Shown: piece after piece, positions 8,245-16,976 of the stretch | Layout: the number at the start of each line of letters is the position of its first letter | Position numbering within the stretch: the first letter of the stretch is position 1 | Source of the DNA: UBA4644 sp964541085 | Lineage (GTDB): Bacteria > Bacillota > Clostridia > Oscillospirales > Butyricicoccaceae | Reading direction: 5' to 3' | Assembly (NCBI GenBank): GCA_964541085.1 | Contig: CAZIPA010000008.1 | Span: 1-63,692 of the forward strand | Length of the DNA: 63,692 bases | Notes under the pieces: generated by a model | Databases searched by the model: none | The model's input: only the letters and a program-made list of their open reading frames with translations | Told to the model about the DNA's origin: nothing | Position numbers and translations under genes: made by a program

Positions 8245-9285
8245 TTATACGCCGCTCTCCGGCAGCTCCACCATAAAGCAGCAGCCGCCCTCCGGCAGAT
8301 TTTCCACCCAGACCCGGCCGCCGCTGATCTGCACGATCTGCCGCACCAGCGCCAGTCCCAGACCGTTGCCCTCCATCTCCCGGGAAAGATCGCTCTGGTA
8401 AAACTTGTGAAAAATCCGTTCCCGGTCTTCCTCCGGTACGCCGGGGCCGTTGTCCGCAATGGTAAAGCGCACCGTCTCCTCCTGCCGTCCCAGCCGCAGC
8501 CGGATCAGCCCGCCCCGGGGCGCGAACTTGATGGCATTGTCCAGCAGATTGGTCCACACATGAATCAGCAGATTTTCATAGCCGGTATATTCCGTCTCGT
8601 CCAGCTCCACATCAAACTCCATGTCCTTTTCCGTCCAGCGGTTCTCCAGCGACACAATGGCCTGACGCACCTGTTCATCCAGCCGGAAGGCCGTGCGCTG
8701 AGGGTGAATGGACTGGTTGGACAGTCTGGACAGCAGCAGAATGTTGCCTGTCAGTGCGGACAGGCGGCGGGTGTTCAGCAGAATCTTGTCGATATAGACC
8801 TGCTGTTCCTCCGTGGATTGCTGGTGATCCTGAAGCAGCGCGGCATAGCCCTCGATGGCGTTGATGGGCGTTTTGAACTCGTGGGAGACGCTGGAAATGA
8901 AATCCGTTTGCAGGGTTTCCGTGGCACCCAGCTCCTTCACCATCCGGTTGAAACTGTCATAGAGACTTTTCACATCGGGCAGACGGCTTTTTGTCTCCGC
9001 CGTCACCTGAAAATTGCCGCCGGCAACCTCCTTCATTTTCTTTTCCAGCTGGGTCACCGGACGGAAAAAGGCCCAGGTGATATAGGTAGTGACGGCACCG
9101 CCGATGCCCAGACTGAACAGCAGCGCCCAGCCCATGGTGGAAAGGGCCACAGTCACATTGAGCCAGCGCTTCAGCAGCCATGCCGCCAGCTCCGCCAGCA
9201 GCGCCGTCCCGGCATAGGACACCATGCAGATGAAGAAAAACTGAAATTGCAGACCGGGCTTGAACAGCCGTTTTTTCTTCTTCAC
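8245..9285 (-). CDS. HAMP-domain sensor histidine kinase
   Basis: A 346-residue membrane kinase. Two membrane segments (about 14-38 and 50-72) bracket only a very short extracytoplasmic loop, so it likely senses the membrane or a partner rather than a soluble ligand. A HAMP region follows, then the dimerisation helix with SSVSHEFKTP (phospho-acceptor His135) and a full HATPase domain (NLLDNAIKF, DNGPGVP, GNGLGLALV). The start is a GTG that overlaps the TGA of the response-regulator gene (GTGA), so the pair is coupled. The stimulus cannot be read from sequence. Confidence 0.93.
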   Translation of the reverse strand: MKKKKRLFKPGLQFQFFFICMVSYAGTALLAELAAWLLKRWLNVTVALSTMGWALLFSLGIGGAVTTYITWAFFRPVTQLEKKMKEVAGGNFQVTAETKSRLPDVKSLYDSFNRMVKELGATETLQTDFISSVSHEFKTPINAIEGYAALLQDHQQSTEEQQVYIDKILLNTRRLSALTGNILLLSRLSNQSIHPQRTAFRLDEQVRQAIVSLENRWTEKDMEFDVELDETEYTGYENLLIHVWTNLLDNAIKFAPRGGLIRLRLGRQEETVRFTIADNGPGVPEEDRERIFHKFYQSDLSREMEGNGLGLALVRQIVQISGGRVWVENLPEGGCCFMVELPESGV

Positions 9286-9953
9286 AGCTTCACCACCTTA
9301 TACCCCACGCCACGCATGGTGACGATTTTGAAATCCGGATTGTCCCGGAAGCGATCCCGCAGGCGGCCGATATGCACATCCACCGTATGAGGATCCGTTT
9401 CCGATTCATAGCCCCAGATATCGTCCATCAGCTGCTGCCGGGTAAAGATGCGTCCGGGGAAGGAAGCCATTTTGTACAGCAGCATAAACTCCTTCTGGGG
9501 CAGGGTCATGCTGCCCCGGTCATCGTGAACGGTGAGAGAATCGCATTCCAGCACGGTGTTTCCCAGCACCTGCCGCCGCTCGTTGGCCATCTGGGCCCGG
9601 CGCAGCAGTGCGCCCACCCGCAGCACCATCTCATTCACATTCACCGGCTTGACCATATAATCATCGCTGCCGGAGAGAAAGCCCATGCGCATATCATCAA
9701 AGGCATCCTTGGCGGTAATCATCATCACCGGCGTATTCATGCCCGCCTCCCGCAGCGCCCGCACCAGCTCATAGCCATCCATTTTCGGCATCATGATGTC
9801 GGAAATAATCAGGTCGTAATAGCTGATATCCAGCGCCGCCAGCGCCTCCTCTCCGTTGGAAACGCCCACCACGGTATAGCCGTTTTTCACCAGCACATGC
9901 TGAAACAGCTGCCGCAGCTCCCGGTCATCCTCGGCAATCAGAATCTTAAACAC
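9282..9953 (-). CDS. OmpR-family response regulator
   Basis: A 223-residue regulator with a receiver domain (acidic DD at 9-10, phospho-acceptor Asp52 in IISDIMMPKMDG, Lys in MVKP) and a winged-helix output domain ending in RGVGYKV. It starts with GTG after GGGGAGG. It pairs with the sensor kinase directly downstream. A consensus-like promoter and a perfect 18-bp palindrome lie upstream, the latter a candidate autoregulatory site. The regulon is unknown. Confidence 0.95.
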   Translation of the reverse strand: MFKILIAEDDRELRQLFQHVLVKNGYTVVGVSNGEEALAALDISYYDLIISDIMMPKMDGYELVRALREAGMNTPVMMITAKDAFDDMRMGFLSGSDDYMVKPVNVNEMVLRVGALLRRAQMANERRQVLGNTVLECDSLTVHDDRGSMTLPQKEFMLLYKMASFPGRIFTRQQLMDDIWGYESETDPHTVDVHIGRLRDRFRDNPDFKIVTMRGVGYKVVKL

Positions 9954-9987
9954 GGTTTTTCCTCCCCACGCAGTTTTCTACTCTTAA

Positions 9988-10017
9988 ATTATAAGCCTTC
10001 TCTGAACTGTTCGTCAA
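9988..10017 (-). promoter_or_regulatory. Promoter of the two-component operon
   Basis: TTGACG (10017-10012), 18-nt spacer and TATAAT (9993-9988) on the minus strand, about 35 nt before the GTG start. Confidence 0.75.
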
Positions 10018-10022
10018 CTCAG

Positions 10023-10040
10023 CTTCAACGGTCGTTGAAG
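10023..10040. promoter_or_regulatory. Perfect palindrome upstream of the two-component operon
   Basis: CTTCAACG-GT-CGTTGAAG, an 8-bp inverted repeat with a 2-bp centre. It ends 5 bp upstream of the -35 box of the response-regulator promoter. The loop is too short for a terminator, so a dimeric protein-binding site is the better reading. Confidence 0.5.
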
Positions 10041-10132
10041 ATTTTTGCCGCCATAGCTGCCGCTTTTTTCGGCCCGGCCCGCACTTTCTTCCGCTTTCCG
10101 GGGAAAAGCCACGGAAGGATGGGGCTTCTTGC

Positions 10133-10161
10133 TTGACAAGCGCCGGGATTTTGCATAAACT
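10133..10161 (+). promoter_or_regulatory. Promoter of glyS
   Basis: TTGACA (10133-10138), 17-nt spacer and TAAACT (10156-10161). The leader to the glyS ATG is about 27 nt, too short for a T-box. Confidence 0.75.
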
Positions 10162-10194
10162 ATAGGCAGTAAAATGGGAATGGAGGTTCACACG

Positions 10195-11610
10195 ATGAAT
10201 CATTCGGAAAAGACCATGGAAAAGGTCGTCGCCCTCTGCAAAAGCCGCGGCTTTGTTTATCCCGGCAGTGAGATTTACGGCGGTCTGGCCAACTCCTGGG
10301 ACTACGGCCCCCTGGGCGTGGAATATAAGAACAATGTAAAACGGGCCTGGCTGAAAAAGTTTGTGCAGGAATGCCCCTACAATGTGGGTCTGGATTCTGC
10401 CATCCTGATGAACAGTCAGGTGTGGATGGCCTCCGGCCATGTGGCCACCTTCAACGATCCCCTCATCGACTGCAAGGTGTGCAAAATGCGTCACCGTGCG
10501 GACAAGCTGGTGGAGGATTATGTGCAGGCACAGGGTCTGGATGTGAATGTGGAGGCCATGACCGGCGAAGAGCTGGTGGCCTTCATCCGGGAAAAGCAGA
10601 TCCCCTGCCCCGGCTGCGGCAAGTCTGACTTTACCGACATCCGCAAGTTCAATCTGATGTTCAAGACCCATCAGGGCGTTACCGAGGACAATTCCACAGA
10701 GGTATATCTCCGCCCCGAAACGGCTCAGGGCATCTTTGTCAACTTCCGCAATATTCAGCGCACCACCCGCAAAAAGGTTCCCTTCGGCGTGGCGCAGATC
10801 GGCAAATCCTTCCGCAATGAGATCACCCCGGGCAACTTTATCTTCCGCATCCGGGAGTTTGAGCAGATGGAGCTGGAGTTTTTCTGCAAGCCCGGCACCG
10901 ATCTGGAGTGGTTCCAGTACTGGCGGGAATATTGCCATACCTGGCTGAAGTCTCTGGGCATGAAGGACGAGCATCTGCGTCTCCGTGACCATGAGAAGGA
11001 GGAGCTTTCCTTCTACTCCAAGGCCACCACGGACTTTGAATATCTGTTCCCCTTCGGCTGGGGCGAGCTCTGGGGCGTGGCTGACCGCACGGATTATGAC
11101 CTGACCCAGCATATCAAGGCCTCCGGTCAGGATCTGAGCTATTTCGATCCCGAGACCAACGAGCGCTATGTGCCCTATGTGATCGAGCCCTCTCTGGGCG
11201 CAGACCGTGTGGCGCTGGCCTTTTTGGTGGAAGCCTATGACGAAGAGGTGGTGGACGCGGCCAAGAATGACACCCGTGTGGTCATGCACTTCCATCCTGC
11301 GCTGGCTCCCTTCAAGTGCGCTGTGCTGCCCCTGAGCAAAAAGCTTGCTGGCAAGGCTCAGGAGATTCAGGCCATGCTGTCCAAATCCTTCATGGTGGAT
11401 TATGACGACGCCGGTTCCATCGGCAAGCGTTATCGCCGTCAGGATGAGATCGGCACGCCCTACTGCATCACCGTGGACTTTGAGACGGTGGGCGATGACA
11501 ACACCCCTGCGGACAACTGTGTCACCGTCCGGGATCGGGATACCATGGAGCAGGTGCGTATGCCCATCAGCGAGCTGGACGCCTATATCCGGAGCAAGCT
11601 GGAGTTCTGA
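10195..11610 (+). CDS. glyS: Glycyl-tRNA synthetase, homodimeric class II
   Basis: A 471-residue class II synthetase of the alpha-2 type, normal length. It charges tRNA-Gly. Visible are the N-terminal GFVYPGSEIYGG segment, class II motif 2 around FRNEITP with FRIREFEQMELEFF, and motif 3 with GADRVALAF; the C-terminal third is the anticodon-binding domain. I start at the ATG preceded by GGAGG with 8-nt spacing, 21 nt after another in-frame ATG that has no ribosome site. It has its own promoter and terminator, so it is monocistronic. No T-box is present. Confidence 0.96.
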   Translation: MNHSEKTMEKVVALCKSRGFVYPGSEIYGGLANSWDYGPLGVEYKNNVKRAWLKKFVQECPYNVGLDSAILMNSQVWMASGHVATFNDPLIDCKVCKMRHRADKLVEDYVQAQGLDVNVEAMTGEELVAFIREKQIPCPGCGKSDFTDIRKFNLMFKTHQGVTEDNSTEVYLRPETAQGIFVNFRNIQRTTRKKVPFGVAQIGKSFRNEITPGNFIFRIREFEQMELEFFCKPGTDLEWFQYWREYCHTWLKSLGMKDEHLRLRDHEKEELSFYSKATTDFEYLFPFGWGELWGVADRTDYDLTQHIKASGQDLSYFDPETNERYVPYVIEPSLGADRVALAFLVEAYDEEVVDAAKNDTRVVMHFHPALAPFKCAVLPLSKKLAGKAQEIQAMLSKSFMVDYDDAGSIGKRYRRQDEIGTPYCITVDFETVGDDNTPADNCVTVRDRDTMEQVRMPISELDAYIRSKLEF

Positions 11611-11617
11611 TGATTAC

Positions 11618-11650
11618 GGGTCTGACGAATGCCGTCAGGCCCTTTTCTAT
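11618..11650 (+). terminator. Terminator after glyS
   Basis: GGGTCTGACG pairs with CGTCAGGCCC (one G-T), followed by TTTTCTATTCTTT. It sits just before the ribosome site of the HD-domain gene, so some read-through may occur. Confidence 0.8.
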
Positions 11651-11673
11651 TCTTTCCGAAGGGAGACAGCGCA

Positions 11674-12237
11674 ATGACACCGGAACAGCTTTTGCATATT
11701 CTGCACACCGCAGAGCATCTCAAGGATGTCACACGGCACTCCTACACCTCCGGCGGGCGGCATGAAAGCACGGCGGAGCACAGCTGGCGGCTGGCCCTGA
11801 TGGCCTATTTTCTCCGGGCCGATTTTCCGGAGGTGGATATGGATCGGGTGATCCGGATGTGTCTCATCCACGATCTGGGAGAGGTCTTTACCGGCGATAT
11901 CCCCAGCTTTTTGAAAAGCACGGCGGATGAGCAGCAGGAGGAAGCGCTGCTTTCCCGCTGGGTCTCCTCCCTGCCCGCGCCCTATGGGGCGGAGATGGCC
12001 GAGCTGTATGCGGAAATGGCAGCCCAGCAAACGCCGGAGGCCCGCATCTACAAGGCGCTGGACAACATGGAGGCGGTTTTGCAGCACAACGAGGCGGCCC
12101 TTTCCACCTGGACGGAGAATGAATATTCTCTGAATCTCACCTACGGCACGGAGCGTGCGGCCTTTTCTCCGGTGCTTTCCACTTTGCGGCAGGCGCTGCG
12201 GCGGGAGACGGAGGAAAAGCTTCAGTCCGGAAAGTAA
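11674..12237 (+). CDS. HD-domain hydrolase (YfbR-like nucleotidase family)
   Basis: A 187-residue HD-domain protein. Metal ligands are visible as TAEHSWR (His36), HDLGE (His66-Asp67) and a later aspartate near DNMEA. The layout resembles YfbR-type 5'-deoxynucleotidases that act on dNMPs, but the family also holds other phosphohydrolases, so substrate is a guess. The ATG follows AAGGGAG. It lies after the glyS terminator and 21 nt before the HIRAN gene. Confidence 0.75.
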   Translation: MTPEQLLHILHTAEHLKDVTRHSYTSGGRHESTAEHSWRLALMAYFLRADFPEVDMDRVIRMCLIHDLGEVFTGDIPSFLKSTADEQQEEALLSRWVSSLPAPYGAEMAELYAEMAAQQTPEARIYKALDNMEAVLQHNEAALSTWTENEYSLNLTYGTERAAFSPVLSTLRQALRRETEEKLQSGK

Positions 12238-12258
12238 ACAGCAGAGGAGGCTTTCACT

Positions 12259-12657
12259 GTGTTGGAAGGTATGTTTGTCACGGTCACCCGGTTCAAGGGG
12301 TATCAGGGAAAGGTGCCCTTTACCATCGGCAGCCGGCTTTTGTGCTGCAAGGATCCCAACAATACCTATGATACAGAGGCCATCCGAGTGCTGGCCCGGG
12401 GCGGTGTGATGGTGGGCTATGTGGCAAACAGCGTTTCCACCAAGGCCAACGGCACCATGTCCGCCGCCCGCATCTATGACTATGTGGGCAATCGTTTTCT
12501 CATTGAGGTCTGCTTTTCCACCCAGACCAAGGTGATCTGTCAGGTGCTGCAAAAGGATTTTTCCGACCCGGCGCTGCTGAAAGCCTTTCTCCAGCCGGAC
12601 ACGCCGAAGGAGGAAACGCTGGCGGAGGTCTTCCCGGAGGGACTTTCCGGCGATTGA
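12259..12657 (+). CDS. HIRAN-domain-like small protein
   Basis: A 132-residue protein starting with GTG 8 nt after GAGGAGG. The core (VTVTRFKGYQGKVPF, KDPNNTYDTEAIRV, GYVANSV) matches the HIRAN fold, which in larger proteins binds DNA 3' ends; stand-alone bacterial versions have no established role. It is probably cotranscribed with the upstream HD hydrolase. A strong hairpin terminator follows. Confidence 0.65.
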   Translation: MLEGMFVTVTRFKGYQGKVPFTIGSRLLCCKDPNNTYDTEAIRVLARGGVMVGYVANSVSTKANGTMSAARIYDYVGNRFLIEVCFSTQTKVICQVLQKDFSDPALLKAFLQPDTPKEETLAEVFPEGLSGD

Positions 12658-12693
12658 CGCATCCGGGGCGCAATTTCATTCTATAACAAAGCA

Positions 12694-12722
12694 GGGGCAT
12701 GGCAGATCGCCATGCCCCTTTT
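12694..12722 (+). terminator. Terminator after the HIRAN gene
   Basis: GGGGCATGGC-AGATC-GCCATGCCCC followed by TTTTATG. It lies between convergent genes; only the plus side has a clear T-tract. Confidence 0.8.
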
Positions 12723-12767
12723 ATGATGTTTTTGGAAAGTGCCGTCCGGCTCACTCTGCCGCAAGGC

Positions 12768-13271
12768 TCAGGATTCCTGCCCGGCGTTGCGCAGCAGGTT
12801 GCTGAAATAGGTCTTCAGATGGGAAAAATCCACGCCGCCATTGACGGCATAGGCGTGCAGCTTCTCTCCCTCCTGCCAGTAAACACAGATGGAAAAGCCG
12901 TCCCGGGAAAGCGTATAATGCAGGGTATATTCCGGCAGCTCCAGCCGAATCACATCATCGCCCGGGTCCCGGGCGGTCTGCGTTTCCCGGCGGGTGGCCA
13001 TCAGACCGGGCATATTCAGGATTTGCAGGTAATAATTCAGCGCTCTGGCATCTGCCGACACTTCCTGTCCGTCATAGCACAGCACAGCGCCCTCGGTATA
13101 CGCCCGGCTGAACTGCAGCTCCAGCTGCTGCAGATCCCGCTTCCAGCCGGTTTGCAGCGCCAGAATATAGATAAAATACAGAATCAGCGCCAGCGCCGCA
13201 CCAAGAGCCGCCACGCAGCTCACAATGGTCAGCTTTCCACGAAGCCTTTCCCGCAGCCGAAGTCGCGCCAT
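12768..13271 (-). CDS. Membrane-anchored protein of unknown function
   Basis: A 167-residue protein with a basic N-terminus (MARLRLRERLRGK), one hydrophobic segment at about 15-37 and an outside domain of some 125 residues containing one Cys and no motif I recognise. The ATG follows an AGGAGG. It is the last gene of the fba/S9-peptidase run, 45 nt downstream of the peptidase gene. I do not recognise the family. Confidence 0.6.
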   Translation of the reverse strand: MARLRLRERLRGKLTIVSCVAALGAALALILYFIYILALQTGWKRDLQQLELQFSRAYTEGAVLCYDGQEVSADARALNYYLQILNMPGLMATRRETQTARDPGDDVIRLELPEYTLHYTLSRDGFSICVYWQEGEKLHAYAVNGGVDFSHLKTYFSNLLRNAGQES

Positions 13272-13316
13272 CCTCCCGCCTCCTTTTCCTTCAATGTTTT
13301 TCTGCCGAAGGCCGGT

Positions 13317-15317
13317 TTAGCCCTCTCCGGCGCTGCCGGTGTATTTCGCGAACCAGTCCGAAATCTCCTGCAAACGGCGCACACGGTGCAGCGGCTTGCC
13401 CGAGCGGGAAAGCTCGTGATTCTCCCCTTTGAACACCACCATACGGCTGTCCACGCCCATCTCCTTCAGAGCGGTAAACAGCTGATAGCCCTCGGAAATA
13501 GGGCAGCGGTAATCGCAGTCAGAATGAATAATCAGCGTAGGCGTTTTGAAATTGCCTGCGTATTTCAGCGGGGACTGCTGCCACATCTTCTCCGGATTCC
13601 GGAAAATGGTAGCATCCGTCTGATATTCGCCGAACAGAATGCCGATATCGGAAACGCCGTAAAAGCTGATCCAGTTGGAAATGCTCCGCTGGGTCGCAGC
13701 GCAGCAGAAGCGATCGGTATGGCCGATGATCCAGTTGGTCATAAAGCCGCCGTAGCTGCCGCCGGTCACAGCCACCCGCTTCCGGTCGATCTGGGAATAG
13801 CGCTCCAGCACGGCATCGGTAAAGTCCATGAGATTGCGATATTCCTGCTGACCATAGCGGCCACGGATATCCGCAAAGGCATCACCCCGGCCATCCGAGC
13901 CGATGGGGTTGCAGAAGAACACAAAGTACCCCTGCCCTGCCCAATACTGCATCTCATGATAAAACACCTGACCATATACCGTGCGGGGGCCGCCGTGAAT
14001 GTCCAGAATGGCGGGATAGCTTTTGGCCGGGTCATAATCCCGGGGCTTCAGGATCCAGCCGGTAATGTCCTGACCCTCGCTCCGGATGGTCAGCTCTTCA
14101 TAGTCGGACACATAGCAGTCCTCCAGCACCGCCTGATTGAAATCGGAAAGGCGGTCATAGCTGCCGTCGGCGTTCAGGCGATACAGCTCCTGCAAGGCTC
14201 CGTCCAGCAGGGCAATGGCCAGCACCTCTCCCGCCCCGTTTACATCAAAGGCATCCACCGAGCCGGTTCCGGCATAAATGGCCTGTCGGCTTCCGTCTCC
14301 GGCAATGCGATGGAGATGGCAGGCACCGCCCTGAGTGGACAGGGTATAAACACTGTCGCCCACGCAGCGGATGCTCTCTCCGCCGCCCAGACGGCAATCA
14401 CTGCCCACGGAATTGTACAGGGAGCCGTAATTTTCGCACAGCAGCGTCAGCGCACCGGTTTCCGGGTCGCAGCGATACAGGAAGGGCGATTCTTCATAGG
14501 CATAGGTCTTTCCCTCGCTGCGCAGCAGCAGCAATCCATCCTGCCAGACCAGCGGGCCGGACAGATAGCACTGATCCTGCGGAATCATGCACACTGGCTC
14601 GCCGCCGGCGGGATCCACGGAAAACAGACCGGGACGATAACCGGGTCTGCCCTGATAGCACTCTCCCTGAAAATACAGCCGTCCCCGGCAATAGACCGCA
14701 TCGGACACATTCAGCTCCGGCGGTGTCAGACGCTGCACGCTGCCGCTTTTGCTGTCAAAGGTAAACAGGGCCGTGCGCAGACGGCTGCGGTGGCTTCCGC
14801 CGTTGAACCAGAAGGGATGCTCCTCCAGAACGATATAATCCCCGTTTTTCTTTTCCTCGGCAAGCTTTTTCTCCCGCTCTTCCCGGGGCAGCCGATAGGC
14901 ATCGGGGCAATCCAGCTCCACCTCTGCCGTGAAGAAATAGGTTCCGTTTTCCATGGGGAACAGCTCTCCCGCAGACAGGGGCAGCTCAAAGGCCTTTTCC
15001 GCTTCGCCGCCGTCGGTTGCCAGACGGTAATAGGCAGTAAAGCACTCTCCCGCCTCGGCCCGCTTCTTTTCCTCCGAAGAACGGCAGGCCGGGAAGAGCA
15101 CATGAGTCTCATCCTCCCAGAAAAACAGCGTTTCCTTTCCCATGCCGGAAAGACGGCGGATACCGCTGCCGTCATAGAGATACAGGTTGGAGGTGTAGGA
15201 ATTGTCCTCCCGGTCGCAGCGGCTCACCGCAAAGGCGGCCTGTTTTCCGCCGGGAGCGTAGCGCAGCCGGGACAAAAAGCGATAATCCAGAAACTGATCC
15301 AGCTTCAGGGGCTTCAT
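13317..15317 (-). CDS. S9-family prolyl-oligopeptidase-like serine peptidase
   Basis: A 666-residue cytoplasmic protein with an N-terminal beta-propeller-like half and a C-terminal alpha/beta hydrolase domain. The catalytic triad is visible: Ser in GGSYGGF (about 521), Asp in SDCDYRCP (about 602) and His in GENHELSR (about 634). Such enzymes cleave short peptides or release acyl-amino acids. The start is the ATG 6 nt after AAGGAGA; a GTG two codons upstream overlaps the ribosome site. It lies 29 nt downstream of fba, a pairing without an obvious metabolic link. Confidence 0.87.
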   Translation of the reverse strand: MKPLKLDQFLDYRFLSRLRYAPGGKQAAFAVSRCDREDNSYTSNLYLYDGSGIRRLSGMGKETLFFWEDETHVLFPACRSSEEKKRAEAGECFTAYYRLATDGGEAEKAFELPLSAGELFPMENGTYFFTAEVELDCPDAYRLPREEREKKLAEEKKNGDYIVLEEHPFWFNGGSHRSRLRTALFTFDSKSGSVQRLTPPELNVSDAVYCRGRLYFQGECYQGRPGYRPGLFSVDPAGGEPVCMIPQDQCYLSGPLVWQDGLLLLRSEGKTYAYEESPFLYRCDPETGALTLLCENYGSLYNSVGSDCRLGGGESIRCVGDSVYTLSTQGGACHLHRIAGDGSRQAIYAGTGSVDAFDVNGAGEVLAIALLDGALQELYRLNADGSYDRLSDFNQAVLEDCYVSDYEELTIRSEGQDITGWILKPRDYDPAKSYPAILDIHGGPRTVYGQVFYHEMQYWAGQGYFVFFCNPIGSDGRGDAFADIRGRYGQQEYRNLMDFTDAVLERYSQIDRKRVAVTGGSYGGFMTNWIIGHTDRFCCAATQRSISNWISFYGVSDIGILFGEYQTDATIFRNPEKMWQQSPLKYAGNFKTPTLIIHSDCDYRCPISEGYQLFTALKEMGVDSRMVVFKGENHELSRSGKPLHRVRRLQEISDWFAKYTGSAGEG

Positions 15318-15346
15318 AGGCACTCTCCTTCCTTACCGGTGTGTGC

Positions 15347-16285
15347 TCAGTCCAGCGCGTTGCCGGAGCCCAGCACATCACGAATCTTATGCCGCACCAT
15401 ATCCCGCAGGGCATCCCGTCCGTCCTTCAGATACTGACGGGGGTCAAAATGATCGGGATGCTCTGCCAGATGCTTTCGGATGGCTGCCGTCATGCACAGA
15501 CGCAGGTCAGAGTCGATATTGATCTTGCAGACGGCCATTTTCGCTGCCTGCCGCAGCATTTCCTCCGGAATGCCGATGGCATCGGGCATGGAGCCGCCGT
15601 ATTCGTTGACGATTTTTACAAACTCCTGAGGCACAGAGGAGCTGCCGTGGAGCACGATGGGGAATCCGGGCAGACGGCGCTCCACTTCCTCCAGAATGTC
15701 AAAGCGCAGCCGGGGCGTGGTGCCGGGCTTGAACTTGTATGCGCCGTGGCTGGTGCCAATGGCGATGGCAAGGCTGTCCACGCCGGTGCGGGTGACAAAC
15801 TCCTCCACCTCGGCGGGATTGGTGAACATGGCATCCTCCTCGGATACATTCACCGCATCCTCGATTCCGGCCAGCTTGCCCAGCTCACCCTCCACCACAA
15901 CGCCACGGGCGTGGGCATATTCCACCACCTGACGGGTCATTGCAATATTTTCTTCAAAGCTGTACTTGCTGCCGTCGATCATCACGGAGGAAAAGCCGCC
16001 GTCGATGCAGGACTTGCACACTTCAAAGCTTTCGCCGTGATCCAGATGCAGCGCCACCGGCAGATCGGTATCCGCAATGGCCGCCTCCACCAGCTTGGTC
16101 AGGTAGATATGCTTGGCATACTTCCGTGCGCCGGCAGACACCTGCAAAATTACCGGAGAACGCTCCAGCTGTGCCGCCTCCGTGATGCCCTGAATGATCT
16201 CCATGTTGTTCACATTGAACGCACCGATGGCGTAGCCGCCCTGATAGGCTTTTTCAAACATTTCTTTTGTGGTAACCAGTGGCAT
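15347..16285 (-). CDS. fba: Fructose-bisphosphate aldolase, class II
   Basis: A 312-residue zinc-dependent aldolase that splits fructose 1,6-bisphosphate in glycolysis. The zinc ligands sit in ALHLDHGES and VVVEGELG, and the phosphate loop in LHGSSSVPQEF. Length fits class IIB enzymes. A promoter lies inside the 3' end of the upstream lipoprotein gene. Together with the PPi-phosphofructokinase 2 kb away it covers upper glycolysis. Confidence 0.93.
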   Translation of the reverse strand: MPLVTTKEMFEKAYQGGYAIGAFNVNNMEIIQGITEAAQLERSPVILQVSAGARKYAKHIYLTKLVEAAIADTDLPVALHLDHGESFEVCKSCIDGGFSSVMIDGSKYSFEENIAMTRQVVEYAHARGVVVEGELGKLAGIEDAVNVSEEDAMFTNPAEVEEFVTRTGVDSLAIAIGTSHGAYKFKPGTTPRLRFDILEEVERRLPGFPIVLHGSSSVPQEFVKIVNEYGGSMPDAIGIPEEMLRQAAKMAVCKINIDSDLRLCMTAAIRKHLAEHPDHFDPRQYLKDGRDALRDMVRHKIRDVLGSGNALD

Positions 16286-16309
16286 AAATGCTTCCCCCTG
16301 TCAAAATAA

Positions 16310-16804
16310 TCATTGGTGCTTTGATTTTATCACAGTTCTGCCATGTGCGCAACCTTGTTTTGATGTTATTCCCCCATATACGATCAGGATGGTTTTTCCT
16401 TCGTCATCCAGATAAACGGTCTGGTCGCCGCCCGCTGTCCCGGATGTATAAAAATGCACCTTCCACACGCTTTTGCTCAGATCCAGCGCTGTTGTCACGC
16501 TGTCATATTCGATGGTGCATTCCTTTCCCGCGTGTTCCGCCACATTCTCAGAGGTAATTTCCGTTTCGGCAGTGTTGACAAATCCGGAGGTTTTTACCCC
16601 CGGTTGACCCTCGGGATATCGGAAGGCGTCCATTTCCTCCGCAATGTTCTGAAGGATCACCGAATCCGCATTTTCCCCGTCACCGGCCGTCTGTCCGTGG
16701 ATTTCGCCCGTTTCCGGCCTGCCGTCTGTCCTGCCTCCGTCGGCGCAGCCCGCCATTCCCAATACACAAATCAGGCTCAGAACGAATGCCATTCCTCTTT
16801 TCAT
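16310..16804 (-). CDS. Secreted lipoprotein of unknown function
   Basis: A 164-residue protein with a lipobox (VLGMAGC, acylated Cys about 20). The rest is polar, with a Gly/Asp/Glu linker and then a compact C-terminal domain (WKVHFYTSGTAGGD, VYLDDEGKTILIVYGG) that looks like a small beta-sheet domain. The ATG follows AAAGGAGG. A longer frame reading upstream has no ribosome site. It lies 24 nt upstream of fba, but fba has its own promoter. No function assigned. Confidence 0.7.
   Translation of the reverse strand: MKRGMAFVLSLICVLGMAGCADGGRTDGRPETGEIHGQTAGDGENADSVILQNIAEEMDAFRYPEGQPGVKTSGFVNTAETEITSENVAEHAGKECTIEYDSVTTALDLSKSVWKVHFYTSGTAGGDQTVYLDDEGKTILIVYGGITSKQGCAHGRTVIKSKHQ
16324..16352 (-). 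promoter_or_regulatory. Promoter of fba
   Basis: TTGCGC (16352-16347), 17-nt spacer and TAAAAT (16329-16324), inside the last codons of the upstream lipoprotein gene. Confidence 0.6.
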
Positions 16805-16926
16805 GTAATCTGCCTCCTTTGTACTTTTTATCGTCCTACTGATACAGACGCAAAAACCGCAAAAAAGTTCCATTGGTCTGGCTAACGCCCGCCAAGCCCT
16901 CGTCACCTCTACGGAAGCGGACGCAC

Positions 16927-16955
16927 AGAAAAGGCTCCACAGAGCTCCGGAAGCC
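16927..16955 (-). terminator. Terminator after the sigma/anti-sigma pair
   Basis: On the minus strand GGCTTC pairs with GGAGCC (one G-T) around an 11-nt loop, then TTTTCTG. A modest stem. Confidence 0.55.
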
Positions 16956-16976
16956 TGTGAAGCCGGATTGGGTGCT

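Noticed and set aside
6577..9390. A 937-codon plus-strand open frame opposite lepA and the sensor kinase
   Set aside because: It spans two real genes and a terminator and shows no recognisable protein.
12699..15437. A 912-codon plus-strand open frame opposite the S9 peptidase
   Set aside because: The minus strand carries the catalytic triad; the plus frame is a shadow.
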